A DNA stretch of 64,000 nucleotides from Aspidiotus rigidus. Lineage: Eukaryota; Arthropoda; Insecta; Hemiptera; Diaspididae. The stretch is from the NCBI GenBank assembly GCA_035079385.1, contig JAVHKY010000083.1:124001-188000 (forward strand). Direction: 5' to 3'. This document shows, one piece after another, positions 13,501 to 28,500 of this stretch (position 1 is the stretch's first letter; each line of letters opens with the position of its first letter). Below the pieces are notes generated by a model, which saw nothing but the letters and a program-made list of their open reading frames with translations, did not search any database and was not told where the DNA came from. The translations under genes and the position numbers were made by a program.

Positions 13501-16500
13501 AAACACAAATTTCTTGAAGAAGGAACACTAACCAATCGACCAAACATGTTTTCCTCTTTCGACTGACTTTTTTTCGCGAGAGGAGAAAGGGAGAAAAGTC
13601 CAAGTTTTTTTAGCATTTTATATGCCCAGAAGATTGTGACTACCCTTGTAAAAAGCGTCACGCCTTTTTGTCACGCTCGATGGCGTCATCAATGACTTGA
13701 CCTACATCAGGGACTTGAACAAATTTCTACCCCCAGCTGCTTCTATTACATTGGGCCTAACATACACTATACTAATCTTTGCGAGGCCTACATTAGTACT
13801 AGGCCAATACTAAGTGTCTGACCTCGTGGCTAGTTTTCTACTATGCTTATACAATATATTTGGCTATACTAGATTAAAATAAGCAGCGAGTGCGTCCATA
13901 AGCCCTACAATAGTAGAGGAGAGGCCCTGATTTTGACTGGGATCATTTCTGAAGAAATTGCAACGAAAAACCGTCAAGGTTTTTTGTCACGCCTGAAGAC
14001 GTCATTAGAGACCTTCACCTACTAACTTTGAGGACTTGAAAAAATTTCGGCCTTTGCTGCTTTGAAATCTGTACGCTCTGCCTTCATTATATTAGGCCTA
14101 ACATTCGGTACACTAGGCTATACTGACCGTATTAGGCTAAGGCGCTATATGATGTAGGTATAATGGACCGCCACCTTGATTGCAGAAAAAGTAAACGCAA
14201 GAATAACGTCCATAAGAGCCAATATTAAATTTAAATAAATTCGTGATTTTCAATGAAGGATAACTCGAGATTGGCTGGATAGATATTTTTGATATTACCT
14301 TCGTTGGAAAGGAAATTTTATGGACAACAAATCATCTCCTCTTCAATTTTTCGCTAGAAGCATTTTTTTCGGAGTTATCAATTAATAATTCAAACACGGT
14401 TTTTCGGCCGTTCTGCATAACAAATGTGAGTTGTACGTAGCGGCTACTTACAACTACACTTGTTACGTAGAACGGCTGAAAAAACGTGTTTCAATTATTA
14501 ATCGATAACTCCGAAAAAAATGCTTCTAGCGAAAATCGAAAAGAAGATGATTTGTTGTCTATAAAATTTCCTTTCCAACGAAGGTAATATCAAAAATACC
14601 TATAGAGCCGATCTCGAGTTATACTTCATTGAAAATCACAAATTTATTTAAATTTAATATTGGCTCTTATGGACGTTATTCTTATGTTTACATTATCAAG
14701 ATGGCGGTCCATTATACCTACGTCATATAGCGCCTTAATTAGGCTAACTAGTTCATCCTATACTCCCTATTCAAAGCTTTACACTAAAACTAACATATAG
14801 AGCATACTAGCCTGACCCGCCACATTTTCCCAATAGATACTAAACCAGGGCTGGGAAGAGAAGTCGGGGCGTAGTATGACGTCATCGACGTGTACTAGGC
14901 CTATAATAGATTGTTCAGGCGAATGAAAAGGAGCTCACGAGCCATTCAGCCTAACGTAGAGAATACATCGAAGTACGAGAGCGTAGGAAGGGAATGAATG
15001 AGCTCTTGGGCTAGTTAGGCCAACATCCAGAATACAAGTTTTATAATAAGTCACTATGACGTCATCACGACCGAGGTGAATATATCAGATAGAGACAAAC
15101 AAGCAAAGCGAGTGGGTCAAAGTGAGCCCGTGAGCCATGCATCCTCTAACAAGGCTGAAAGTGAGCCTGCCAGCAAGACAGCCTGCCATACAAGATACTA
15201 GTGGTTGGGGACTTTATTATGACGTCATCATCACCGAGATGAACGTATCAAAAGTCAATATAATAGGATCGATTCAATATGATTGGTATGGATATAATCA
15301 ATACGTACGTATTGACTCCAGACGCAAGAAACGAGCATTTAAAGACGAGAGGATGTGCGAAGTACTAATTGAAAGTCTCCTCGAGCCTTATCAATTCATT
15401 TCGTTTGTTCCTGTTTTTGTGACGATCGTTTCTACGCGTCGGTATTTACTGCCATACTCGGAGTAAGAGTGATGCCGTAGGACATGGAAAAATTTTCGTT
15501 ATTCTTGGACTTGTAAAATTTTTCATTTTCAATTTTTGAACTTGGAAATATTCTCAACTGTTGGACTTGGAATTATTTTCAAATTGTGGGACTTTGAAAT
15601 ATTTTCAACAACTGGACATAGAATTATTGTCCAATTGCCGACAATCGAAAATGAAAAATTTTACAAGTCCAAGAAGTATGAAAATATTTCAAAGTCCCAC
15701 AATTTGAAAATAATTCCATGTCCTATTTCAAAGTCCAACAGTTGAAAATATTTCGAAGTCCAACAATTGGAAAATAATTCTAAGTCCATATTTTATGAAA
15801 ATATTTCAAGGTCCCACAATTTGAAAATAATTCTAAGTCCAACAGTTGAAGATATTTCAAAGTCCAACAATTGAAGCGATGGATGGAAGAAGGGCCTTAG
15901 AAAAAACTGTAGTTTTCGATTAAAGAATTCAAAGTGGAATATCTTTGTTCGTACATTATAACTTTTCTTGAAATTTGAATATATTGATCGTATGAGACTA
16001 AAGAATAATTTCACATCAATTGCAATTCAAAAATCTTCTCCTGAAAGTTTATATAACGCTTGAAGTGATGAAACTCTAGAGCCCTTATTCCGTGAAACGA
16101 TAAAAATGTACGTTGACGTCTGATTTTCTGTTTTTTTTTTTTGTTTTCATCAAAAATTTTTCATATTTTCCGCGTACTATCTGTTACTAAGATGAAAAAA
16201 TATTAAAAACGTGTCTTACTTGTACCGAATCAGACTATCATGCGATATGATTTCATACGAATATTATTATGACGAAGAGATATGAATGAATATACCGTAT
16301 AATGATAATAATAATAAACTGGTATTTATTTACCTTTATTTTCACTCTTACTTATGGTGGGGCGGGACATTTTCGTACGAACAATGAACAACTACTTACA
16401 TACGTAACGAGGAATGTTCTCAACTACTGCTGATAATATGTTCATGGCCGCGTGCGTGATGACGATGATTAGAGTAATGCAGCCAGATCAGCTAACAGCG

Positions 16501-19500
16501 GACGAATTCTTTTTTCTCTTCTATCATGGTCGTGAATCATTTTTGAGAATTTTTACTTCATAGACATGTTCTTTATAGACAGTAGAATCAATTTTTTTCG
16601 ATTAAATCATTTTCTATGAAAATTAATCATTTTCTTCTAAAAGGACCTTAGGACACTAAAAGCCCTTCTTCCATCCATCGCTTCAATTGGAAAATAATTC
16701 CAAGTCCAACAGTTGAAAATATTTCAAAGTCCCACAATTTGAATACAACAAACAAAACAAATTGATAAGGCACGAGGAGACTTTCAATTAGTACTTTGCA
16801 CATCCTCTCGTACCGCGCTATAAGTACATTACGTGTCTCTGAAGGATTCTGTGTTATGTCATGTTTTTTTGTTTTTTTGTTTTTTTCGTTTCATACCTTC
16901 ATTTATTCGTTTAGTATTGCTGTAAAAATACCCACTTTCATGCACTTGACAGTAACTAAGCCTCCTGGTAGATCCTCTTCTGCTCACAAAATTTACAGAT
17001 ACATCCGGCCGTCTAAAAAATGGTTTTAATAAAGTCCTACACTTGAAGAGGAGCAGTTATTCAGCGTCTGATTGGTCTGATTCCCAAATAACTGCTCCTC
17101 CTGATACTTTATCAACCAGATTATTATCACTTGCGCATACCTATCTTATATAGTTCCTTACCTGGATCAATCATTCACCGGTCTAACATCAATCAATGAT
17201 TCGCTAGTCAAGGTTCCGTTTGGAGCACTAGAGTAGCTGCACTCTGGGAAAAAAAAGAAAATCACTTTTATCATCTTTAATGGACCATATTATCCGTGTT
17301 GGCGTGACGTCGGCACGTTCTGAAAATATGAACAACCCCACCCGTATTTGTGAAGCACCACTTACCCCAGTTTACCGTATTTGTTCAAAACCTTAGACCA
17401 TACAACAGATAGACCGAGCATAGTAATGAATCTTTGAACGGAGAACATGATAAGAATACACATAAGAAAATAAGGGGGACTGGACCTTGTTTACAAGTTT
17501 GATGAGCGGCGCGGGTGTACGGTGCGTTTCACTGCTCCGCGCGTTCACCCGCGTTGCCTTCATTGAGGTCCAGTCCCCCTTATTTTCTTATCATGTCTTC
17601 CGTTCAACGCGTTGTACACGCTTATATGGCCGATGCTCGGTCTATCTGTTGTATGGTCTAAGTTCAAAACAAACGATCGATTCCCATAAGAAATGCATGG
17701 GAACGTTTCGATCACACATTCTTATTTAAATGTAAGAAAAAAATAGGAAAAGAAAAGTTCATATTTAGAATCTGGAAGTTCTGAAGTATTCATAAATGTA
17801 TCTGTAATTCTTTATTTATCTTTTGTTTTCAAATGTCAACAAATGATCGAAACGTCCTGTGTATTTCTTATGGAGTTAATTTTTGTTTTGAACACAAACG
17901 GTAAACTGGGATAAGACTGTGTTAAAGTGGGGTTACAAAAAAATAATGTGGTCCATATTGTTTGCTCTTCTAGTCCTTGTGATTTCTTTTCCAATGAACC
18001 CAATATCTTGGATTTTTCTTTCAATTTTTTACATCATCGTTTGAGGGGTAAATCCACCAATCGGCGGACATTATTATCTATTATATTTACAGCGGTATAG
18101 CTCCAACTAGACAGCCCTCTTCTTGCAGTGAAAAAACATGGAATTTTCATTATATTTTTTCAAAGATAAATTTTTGATTGTATGGTCTTGCTCGTCTAAT
18201 CAAATTTGTCTATTCTGCAGGTGTTACCTGCCGATTCCGATAATAACGGAACACAAACGTGCCTTAGTTGCTCCGAACTCGGATCTCCATCGACGCCCAA
18301 CTCCAAATCAACGACGTCATCGAAACGACGTCTTCTACTTTTACAACATCAACAAAGATCGTCCATAGACACAGAAGCTATCGATAACGATGATATGGTA
18401 AAAACTACCTACACTCTTTATTATTATTATGTAAATATTCAGGTAGCTAAGATTATCAGCTCAATGGACGTAAAGAGGTTGAACGAGAGGAAAGAAGTGC
18501 TGTGAAGAACATGACGCCACTATATCTCAGTTGTTTGAGAGGAATGAATGTTGAGCGAAGAACGGTGGGTACGGAGTTGAAGCGTGAGAAGAAGTGGTGG
18601 GTTTTCTGCATGATGGTGCGGCCAAGAAGAGGACCTTATAAAGTTGTTGATGAAATGGGTTGATCAAGTACCGGACTCTTGAACGAGGGAGAATTGTTTC
18701 TTCGCTTCTAAAGTCTCTCATCGAGGATGTCATAGGAGCGGGACTTCGTTCTCTGATAGGTTTAAGAGGGTTGTGCTTTCCATTATTTCAGAATTGGAGA
18801 TTGAAGGAAAGGTAGTGATTTTTATAGTCGCAGGCAGAAGGACGAGAACGATCAGTTATCTTTTTCAGGGTGGTAGTTTGCTTTGCTACATCATCAGGTA
18901 AGTTGATATGATTCGGAATCCAAAAGAATATGATGGGCGGGAGGGGGTTGAGTGGACTTGTGGTGTAAAGATCCAAGAAAGTGTAAAGCGAAGAAAGTGA
19001 GTCTGTGTGTTATAAAGAGGGAGTTGAAAGAGGTGAGGCAGACTGAAAGATATACTTGGCCATAAAATCAACCGTGAATACTGAAGCACTGTTCTGTATG
19101 CGGCGAGAAACTAAGATCCCATCTGAATTAGGCCTACTCAGTTCTATATTTGGATTCTGAATCGTCCCCGAGGCATATACTTCGTCTCACTGTCTTATCA
19201 TAAAAAGTCGCAGAATACTCACTTAATGACTATACCCTTACGTTTCAGTCGTTCGACGATTTCGATAAATCAAACACGTACTATCTAGATGATATTCGAA
19301 AAGAAAATGGATTCCTTCCAAACAAAAACAGGTAAAGTTTATCCATCCAGATTATTTTACTTACGAGTGTTAAAAAACAAACAGAAGTTTAATACAGAAT
19401 ATACACGGAATTTATACGCCTAAATTACAAAGTTGGAGAGCACGCGAAAGTCAATGCGATACCGCTATTTAGGATAAGCGACTTCTACGAGATTATTTTC

Positions 19501-22500
19501 CAGTGAAAATTCGCTCTCTCTTTTTTCCCACAAAAATATCAAACGAAAACTTTTTACGAGTTCAATGTAATTTAACCTTAAAAATACCACATAAACTTCA
19601 ATCTTTTGGGAATATGCGTCCCGGGATTTTGTAACATGTGGTCTAAAGAATGCTTTCAATATTTTTTACCGAATAAAAACAATAGATATACGAGAAACAT
19701 ATCGCAGAGGTATCTCACGAGTTTTCGCACAAACCAAAATAATATTCTGTTCTACGTATTCGTCTTACATTTTTGTGCGGAACAAAAACAACAAGAAAAT
19801 CATGGAGGGAAACAATCGGTGGATGATGTTAGGGCGAAAGTTTTTTTTTTTTTAATTTTCAAGATAGAGGAGAATCATTTCCCTAATAACGCTTGGTCTG
19901 ATACTTAATGTTTTATAATTTTTTTTATACCTCGTAGAAAAACTAAATGAAGTTTGAAATATATTTCGTTCACTGCCCGAATTTTTCTTCTTGATAAAAA
20001 TTAGTTTCCATAATTTTTCAAGCAACTTCATCCCTTTTTTAAAAATTATATTACTTATTTCATAAAATCATTCGCGGGGTCGTCTTTCATCGCATTTCCT
20101 TCGTTTATACGCGTCGAAGTACTTTTGTACAAGAAATCGAAGGAAATATTACGAAAAATGGAACACGATCTCCCTTTACAATTTTTTAATGCACCAACAC
20201 GTATGCTTCCCCCACCCTCTCTGCGTCGTTCAATTTTCATTACCTCCTCCTATTCCCTCTATTTGTCCTCCAGCTCGTAGTAACGCACTCGAAACAATAT
20301 TACTGGTACTTGTATTAAAATAAATGAAGAAATTTATATTATTACAAGTACTCATTACAGATACCTACGCAAAATGATTCTCTCTGTGAAGTTCATTATT
20401 AATGAAACGAGACAACTGTCACCGATTCACTCTGAAATCGAGACAAATTAGTTGTTCGCGAGGAGAAAATGCAGGAAGGAGAAAAAGGAAGAGGATTATA
20501 TGCTTTTACAAAAAGTTTCAGTTTTGGTGCTGCAAATACCGCTGAAGAGTGAGAAACGATTTGATTTCGTAGAACAAATAGTGACAAAGAAACACATATG
20601 TTTAGAATCACAATAGAGATGCTCGTCCACGACGTGACATCTCGTTAGCAACAAACAAAACTTACATCTGCGAAGTTCGAGGAGAATAATCAAGTCAAAA
20701 AGACAAAATGTAAGAAGAAAGTTTCCTCTCGTTTCTGATTTTAAATCAATTATTGTTTTTCCTGAATACACCGGTACAGTTACTCGTATGTACATGAACA
20801 AATTCCAAAGACGACAAAAGAGTGACAAAAAAGCAGATGGAGAACGAACAATATTCAGCGCAAGAAATAGTCAACGAACGAGAAACTGAACAAAATACTC
20901 GTGTATGCATGGCAAGCATCGGTTTCATTCATTTCCATCACCGAACTGTAAAGGAGGAGAATCTGAAAAATTTCAACTTCTATCTGTGTATAAGAGGAGT
21001 GAGAGATGAAAGAATTCCGGTCATCGAGGATGGAGACTCGGAATAATTTTAATATCAGGCTATATGTTTAAGAGGGTAATACAAATTTGACGGGTTCTTT
21101 AACGGAATTGAACGTGTCGTGGCAGGGAACCTGTTTCATAGGGTACGTGGGATGTGGAAAACGTAGGTTGTGACGTCATAAGACTGAGCTATTGACGTCA
21201 TCAAATTGTGATGTCACAGGCTCGGACTTTGGAGCTGTATGTATGTAAGATGTAAAATCTTGACAAATCTGGCGATGCTGTGTTTCCACAGAATCGAATC
21301 AAAAAGTCGAGTTTCCGAAGGAAAGGCAGGTCAGCTGACTGCACTCGGAAGGATAAATAGGACGAGAGAGGAATAGCGTTATATGGTCGGAGCTCCAAAC
21401 TTTGTCCGTGAGTAGGAGAGTGACGCGACTGACAGTGAAGAACGTTCACGTTCTTACATGTATATATCATGTTAGGAGGGGAACTTGAAAAAATTAGATG
21501 CCAATGCAGGACTGCAATGGCAACGGGGAACCTGCTGTCCCGAGTCCCCTGAAGCCACAGGGAACCTGTTTTAGGGGGGTCTTTTTGCGAAATTTTCCGT
21601 CCGCCGTGTGCCGTGTTTCCAAGTCCCGAAAATCATGACGTGACCACTTGAATGCGCTGCAATTTCAGGGAAGCCGTCGTCTTTCCCATTTCCCTCCTAT
21701 CATATGTGACCTGCGATGAGAAAAGGATGCTCATTGCTCTTTGGCGCAAGAACACCATTTCTCTCTGATTGGACAACTAATAAGAGAGAAATGGTGTTCC
21801 TGTCAGTGGACAATGAGCATCCTTTTCTCATCGCAGGTCACATATATAGCTCGGAGGTAGGAATGTTTCCAAGTCCCTTTCCCATCATATATGGCTAGGG
21901 GGTGAAAATTTTTCCAAGTCCTCCTCCTATCACAAATAGCTCGGAGGTAGGAATTTTTATAAGTCCCCCTCCCGTCTCCGTCACGCCATTTAGATCGTGA
22001 CGTCATTAACCTCGCTTGCGCCCACGCTCGCGGACGAAAATTTCCTGAAAGTACCCCCAACAAAAGGGATAGCGGGTTCCCCTCTAAAAAAACTGATCTG
22101 TGACGTCTTCAGATTCTGACGTGACAAGATTGAGCTATGACGTCACAGGCCCCAACCACCAAGCTATATATTATGATAGGACGTGGACCTAATTTTAAAC
22201 TCCGAGTACGGTAGGAGAAGGGCTTACAGGAGGATTTAGAAGCTGAAAAGCGGACGTTTTTTCCGACCCCCCCCCCCTCCGTGATAAAATAGATTCCCTG
22301 TTGAAATTCACGGGTTTTTTAACGGAGTCAGACGAGGGGTGGCAGGGAACCTGTTTTATGGAGTTCGTGGGATCTGAAAAAACCTGTGATTTGTATAATT
22401 ATAGGAGGACATTTCATTTGTATTATAGGACTCTGTCCAAGCTATATATGATAGGAGGAAATCTAGAATACTGAATAGTTTAGAAGGACGTTTCAAGTCC

Positions 22501-25500
22501 CACGGTGCTTAAAATGTTGCATATCTGCCTTACTAAAGAAACTAAGCCAATTGTTCTATGAAGCATTGCATATCTACGTACTTGAAGGGACTATCTTTCA
22601 GATCTTCGGGTCATAATATATGATATGATATAAGGGGGACTTAGAATACCTTAGGAGAACGTTTTGAGTCATGGTGTTTGGAGCGTTGCATATCTGCCCC
22701 ATTGAAGAGGCTGAGTCAATTGGTGTATGAAGTATTGCATATCTAGTTACTCGAAGGGACTATTTTTCAAGCTATATACAACGACCCCGTGAGCTATATA
22801 TGATAATGGGGGACTTAGAACATTTTCATTCTCCGAGCTTTGTCGGCCGGCTGGACGGTGGACGTTCTTTGCGATAAGACAGGTTCCCTGTTAAAACAAG
22901 CAAGTTCCTTTCTGGCCTTAAGTTGAGGAAAATGGATGATATCGCGAGAAACGAATGAAGTGAGCTGCAAGTTTTTTTTTTTTGGTTAGGGAGGCTGGGT
23001 GGTCTATCTGTGATTTGTACCAAAAGAACGTCATGAACGACCTTGGCGGGCTTGTAGAAAGACATATCCATTATTCAATTTTCTTCCCGGTAGGGGAATT
23101 TTTTCTTTCGGGGGAGGCGACCCACAATCACTTTTATCAATCTTCATGACGTCATGAATGGCCTTGACTCAATTTGAGGAACTTGAAAATCTTGAGTCCA
23201 CGAAACCGTTATAAAGGAAGACCTCTACAGAAGAAAGAGGGAAATTGACATTGGTGTCGCCAAAAATTACTCATCAATTTCTAAGGGCATACATTTATCG
23301 GCCCGTCAAGAAAGAAAGAAAGTACGACAAATTTTGAAGCATTTCACGAGGAATAAAAATGATGAACGTCATATCAAAAAATGCCAGGCAAAAAAATTTA
23401 ATTAACTTCAAAATATTGGAACAAACGACATGATAATAAATCGCAAACGGGAAAATAATTATGCCCCGGCAAAATTTTAAGTTGCCCTACTATTAAATAA
23501 ATCTCACCCGTTTCACATTCCACGACTAATTAAATATTACAGAGAAAATAAATTACTTAATTAATTTGTGCTACTGCGTCAGTAAGGCACGTTTCGCCTT
23601 ACTTGGCCGTCCTCTTTTTTGTTTCTGTCCCAAAGGGATGTTTTGTGCTTCTGGCGACACCTGCACTTCCTTATTACGAATCTGCATTCCTAGAATGTGT
23701 TTGCAGTTTCCATACTTCATAAAATACGGGCAGGAGCACTTGCAAGGATTGGTAGTAAATACCCACACACCATAGTTGTACTTACAAAATTTGTCAAATG
23801 AAGACCACTTCCCCTTGAGAGCGACGAATTTACGTAAAATTCTTGCAGTGAGAGGGGTTTTCATTGTTGATGACGCTGTAAAATATTGCACTAACCCATC
23901 AGGAAGAGTTTGCTAGAGCACCGCTTTATTCTCCAATGCCCAATGGTACGATGTTGTCCACAATTTCAACGGGATCGGCACGTATTCATAACTCACATTT
24001 CAAATACAACTGATGATAGTTGGTCTTTATCTTATAATACCGACTTCAATCGATGCACGAATCTTCAAGTTTACACTTGTAGCAGAAATAATTTGACTCA
24101 GGTACTCGATCTTTGTGAGGTGATAATAAACATCGGAAACTTTTGTAGGGTGAATCCTTTTATGACAGTTTCCCCTTCGTAAAAAATTCAGTGCTACCTT
24201 ATTTTCATGATGCATCTAAACATGTCGTTATTGAACTTACATTTCGCGGGCAAAAAATGACGTCGGACAACATTCACTGTGACGGGGTACTCTTAATTTG
24301 TTACGGGCCAGTATAAATTATACTGGCCCATATTTCCCATTTTAAGGCTTTTTTTAGCAAGGAACCCGTTATCGCTTTTGTTGAGGGTACTTTCAGGAAA
24401 TTTTCGTCCGCGAGCGCGAGCAAGGTTGATGACGTCACGGAGGGGAGGGGGCGAGATTTGAAAAAATTGTGGCCCTTGAGCTATATATGATAGGAGGGGG
24501 CCTTAGAAGAATTTTGACTCTCGAGCTATGTATGATACGAGGGGACTTGGAAAAATGTCGACTCTCGAGCTTTATTATATGATAGACGGGGGACTTGGAA
24601 GAATTTCGACTCTCGAGCTATATATGATGGGTGTCAAAATTTTTCCAAGTTTTTCTTCGGACCGCGCACGGCAAATTTCTCAAAAAACCCACCCTAGAAC
24701 AGGTTCCCTGTTAAAATTCTCGGGACAGCGGGGAATAATTCTTTTCCACTGTAGTGTAGAATTGGTCTTATTTATACTTTGTAATAATGGCGTATTTTAG
24801 TGGGAAAACTTGACGGCCCTCGGGAATAAAGAAAAACACACTTTCCCATAATGTGGATTCGGAAAAATAGTAGGATAGTATACTAAACTCGTGGTCAAGA
24901 TAGCGATGTACAACTCGTGCATAGCTTCACTCGCGGCTTCACCTCATTTCACTAACGTCGCACTCGTTCATAAATCGCTATATTTTCCTACTAGTTTAGT
25001 AATATACTATTCTACTCATCAGCATCGAGAGTAAATTCTGGTCCTATCGTCCATTCTTGGCTAATCCCTACATGTAAACCTGTACAGAAGAAAGTTACAA
25101 ACATGAATGCGTACCTACGATCTTTTTAACATCATCAATGGTTCAAAGATTGGGAGATATCGTTGCGATTCAAATATTCAATAAATTAAAATTTTTACAG
25201 AAACGCAAAAGTTTATTACACCTGACCGGTTTCGCGGTGTCTAAACCGGTCAGATGTAATAAACTTTTGCCTTTCTGTAAAAACTTTAATTTATTTTATC
25301 ATCAATGGTTTTGACCCAATTTAAATACTTAGAACAATTTCGAAACCGAAACCCCATAAAAGAGGCGGACCTCTACGGAGGCAAATCTGAGAAAAATGGA
25401 GAGACTTTGAAACTTTACAGACACGGGCCGCGCCTCGAGACGCAAATGGCCCTCGCGACGACATCGATGACGTATTGTTGTAGAGGGCCTAAGAAACAAC

Positions 25501-28500
25501 AAAAATGAAAGAGAATCGATACACCAATTCAGTCCTTTAAAAAAATCGCTGGCAAATATCCGAAAAGTCACAAAATAAGGAAAGAATTTTGAGAATTACG
25601 TCTTCACGAAAGTAGATACTAATCTAATTCTTCTTCGTTTTTTACAGATTACATCTGCCTGATTTATGCACAGCTAAGCGACAAAGTCCAGACGGTCTTT
25701 CGGATACGAACACCGTGGGGAAGTCGACACATCAATTTACAGAAAATCAACACTGTAAGTAATACATATGATTCACGTATCAATGTACACGTACCATAAA
25801 ATCGTATGTCTAACAGCGTATTGATATACCAAAGCTTTGTCACGAACAGACTCTAACCGCACTAATCAAAACGATATGTCCGAAACATCAACAACTGACG
25901 GATACATTACGGCCACGGACAGCATGTCAGGCCAGACAAACACTGCGCACGGACCGTCTCATACAACAAGTTCATTTGACAGCGTATCATCACATTTAAG
26001 TCTAAATAAAACAGACACGTTGGAAGAATTACAGCAGGTATGTAATTCAAAATTCGCTAGAACGAATATCCAGTAATAAATAGACCATCAGAATACGACG
26101 AGGAAATTTACGAAAAATTTCTATATGTATTTCGTCGGTTTTTCCTCGCGAGCAAACGTAATTTAACTCTAATCCTAATATGTGTTGCAGGTTCCTCATT
26201 CTCCACCTCTGTCAAAGTTCAAAGGAGTGGATAAGGAAAGAAGTTGCGACAATGACTCAACCAGTGGTAGGAGTAGCAGTTGCGGAAGGTACCGAAGATT
26301 TCTTTTTCCTTTTATGCATGAGGTTTTTTTTTCATTTTGCTTTACTAATTGAATTAAATTTAACCATAAGGACATAAAAGAAACACTCTAAATAAGGTTT
26401 AAAAAATTATTCGGAATATCGCTAATGAAATATCGGTCAATTCTTCAAAGAGTATTGAAATTACTTCCCGACAATTAAGCGCGAGTTGAATTTTCAGTCA
26501 ATAACGAATTTCATATTGATTCAAAAATTTGTTATCTTTTCTATCTCAAGAACAAATTTTAAACTTTTAGAACTATTGAAGGTATTTCTAGTAGTATTTG
26601 CAGTTTTTTTGAAATTACCTCTCAATATCGTGCAATACTCATATTTAGTTACCGCGGTTTGTTGCAACGCGTAACGTATCTCATCGAGCTACAAAAGTGC
26701 GAGAAGATACACTTGCCTGTCGCAACGAGGCGCGGGAACTAAACACGAGTATTGCAGGTAGATACGCAATATAAAAAACCGGCAAAAATGGTCGAAAATA
26801 CTTGTAGAATACCTTCGGTAGTTCATATCCATTCCAAAAGTTTGAGATTTGTCCATGAGTGTACTTTTTCTTGACTTCTGGTACTTTGTAAATTCCTTAT
26901 TTTTGTAAAGTTCTTCAAGCATTGCACGATGATCGAACTCCATAGATTCAATGACGAATTCCATTTTTAAATTAGATTGAACGAGGACAGGTCAAAACAG
27001 TAAAGGGAACAAATTTCTCCCAATTAGTTTAGAAGTCTAGTAGCTATAGATGCGTCGCTATAGATACTCCATAACCATCCACCTTCTTCATTATTACCGA
27101 GAATATAGGGCACAAAGCGGCAGATGCGTTCAAGTTGAAGAAAATTTAGTACTGAAAACGGGAGGCAAAGATTTCTTTATTATCTGGTGAAAGCTCATTG
27201 CTCTTACCGCCCTCTAGTCGGAACCCCTCCATATAAGACAGAGTTTGGAATTTTCTGCGTTTTTTAGAAAATATGATACAGCGAGGGACCCGCGCGATCG
27301 GCTAAATCTTTCCTTTGTGTTCTGATTTTTTCATCAATTCTCCATCATCTAGCACAATAAGCATTTTATTTACCTTATCTTTATTAAGACAGCTATAGAT
27401 TAAACATAACATCGAATAGTTGAAAAGTTGACACATCTAAATGCATATTGCAGCTATAGTGTTGAAGAGAATATTATGCCGAACAAGCGTGAAATTTCTC
27501 ATTCCATTTCTGCCGCATCATCGACCGAAGATGTAAACCTTAACGGAATAAATGCTATGTGAGGATTTTTCGATTCTTTTACGGTAGTTTTTTTTTTTTT
27601 TATTAACACGTAGGTACTTCACAGTAGTGAAATAATGTAGAGTTGAAGAAATTCCTTTCGCGTTCGATCACTCAGTACGTATTCTATTGAAATTGCCGTA
27701 GGGTACTTTGTAATTCACTTTCATGTAAAATTACGTCGACCTTTATTTTCGAACAGTAGGATTCTCTTGTGTGTACTTTCATGCAGCTTAGCTTCGCTGG
27801 GTTTATTTTACAATCATGTAAATTGAAAAGCGAGTATTCCGTGATCGCGAATAAAACAATACACATAAAACTTATACCAATTAAACTTCTCGTTGTTAAA
27901 TTTTAAACTTTTAAGATGCAGTCTTGTAGGCGTATGCTTTTCGCCAGTTGGTTCATTGTCGCTTTTTTTTCTCATCTTATCATCTTATTAGTATGTAGTT
28001 GCTTATGTATGTATGCAAATATGGAACCCCTTAATGACTTGAACCTATTTTAGGGACTTGGAAAAACTTCAGCTTTGGAACTCGACCGTAGTTAGTGTCG
28101 TCATTCAGTCAACGTCGTAAACGGATATTTCATATAGAAATTTTTATTTTCTCCTTTTTTAGCGAGGGGCGCAAGCACGGGCGTGTTCGACTTTGATGAC
28201 GTCATTAACCTAAGTTAGATTAGGGTGGGACTGGAAAAATTTTGATTCTTGAGTTATACATATATGATGGTGAAACAAGCGCGAGCCCGCCAACGTCCGA
28301 CTTTTTACCAGGGGAACTTGGAAAAATTTAAACTCTCAAACTATCCGACTTTTGGGACGTCATTATTTTCGAAAAAACAACCAAAGATAAGAAAAATTTT
28401 CGCTTGGAGGTGACATTATCAACTTGTGACGTCATTAACTGAAGTTAGAATAATTTGTCTAAGCCAAATATTGTATAGGAATTTGTCTAGGCTAGAAAAA

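Noticed and set aside
15137..15466. 109-codon plus-strand frame
   Set aside because: It spans a dispersed repeat and a foldback arm, with no splice sites in phase with the host gene.
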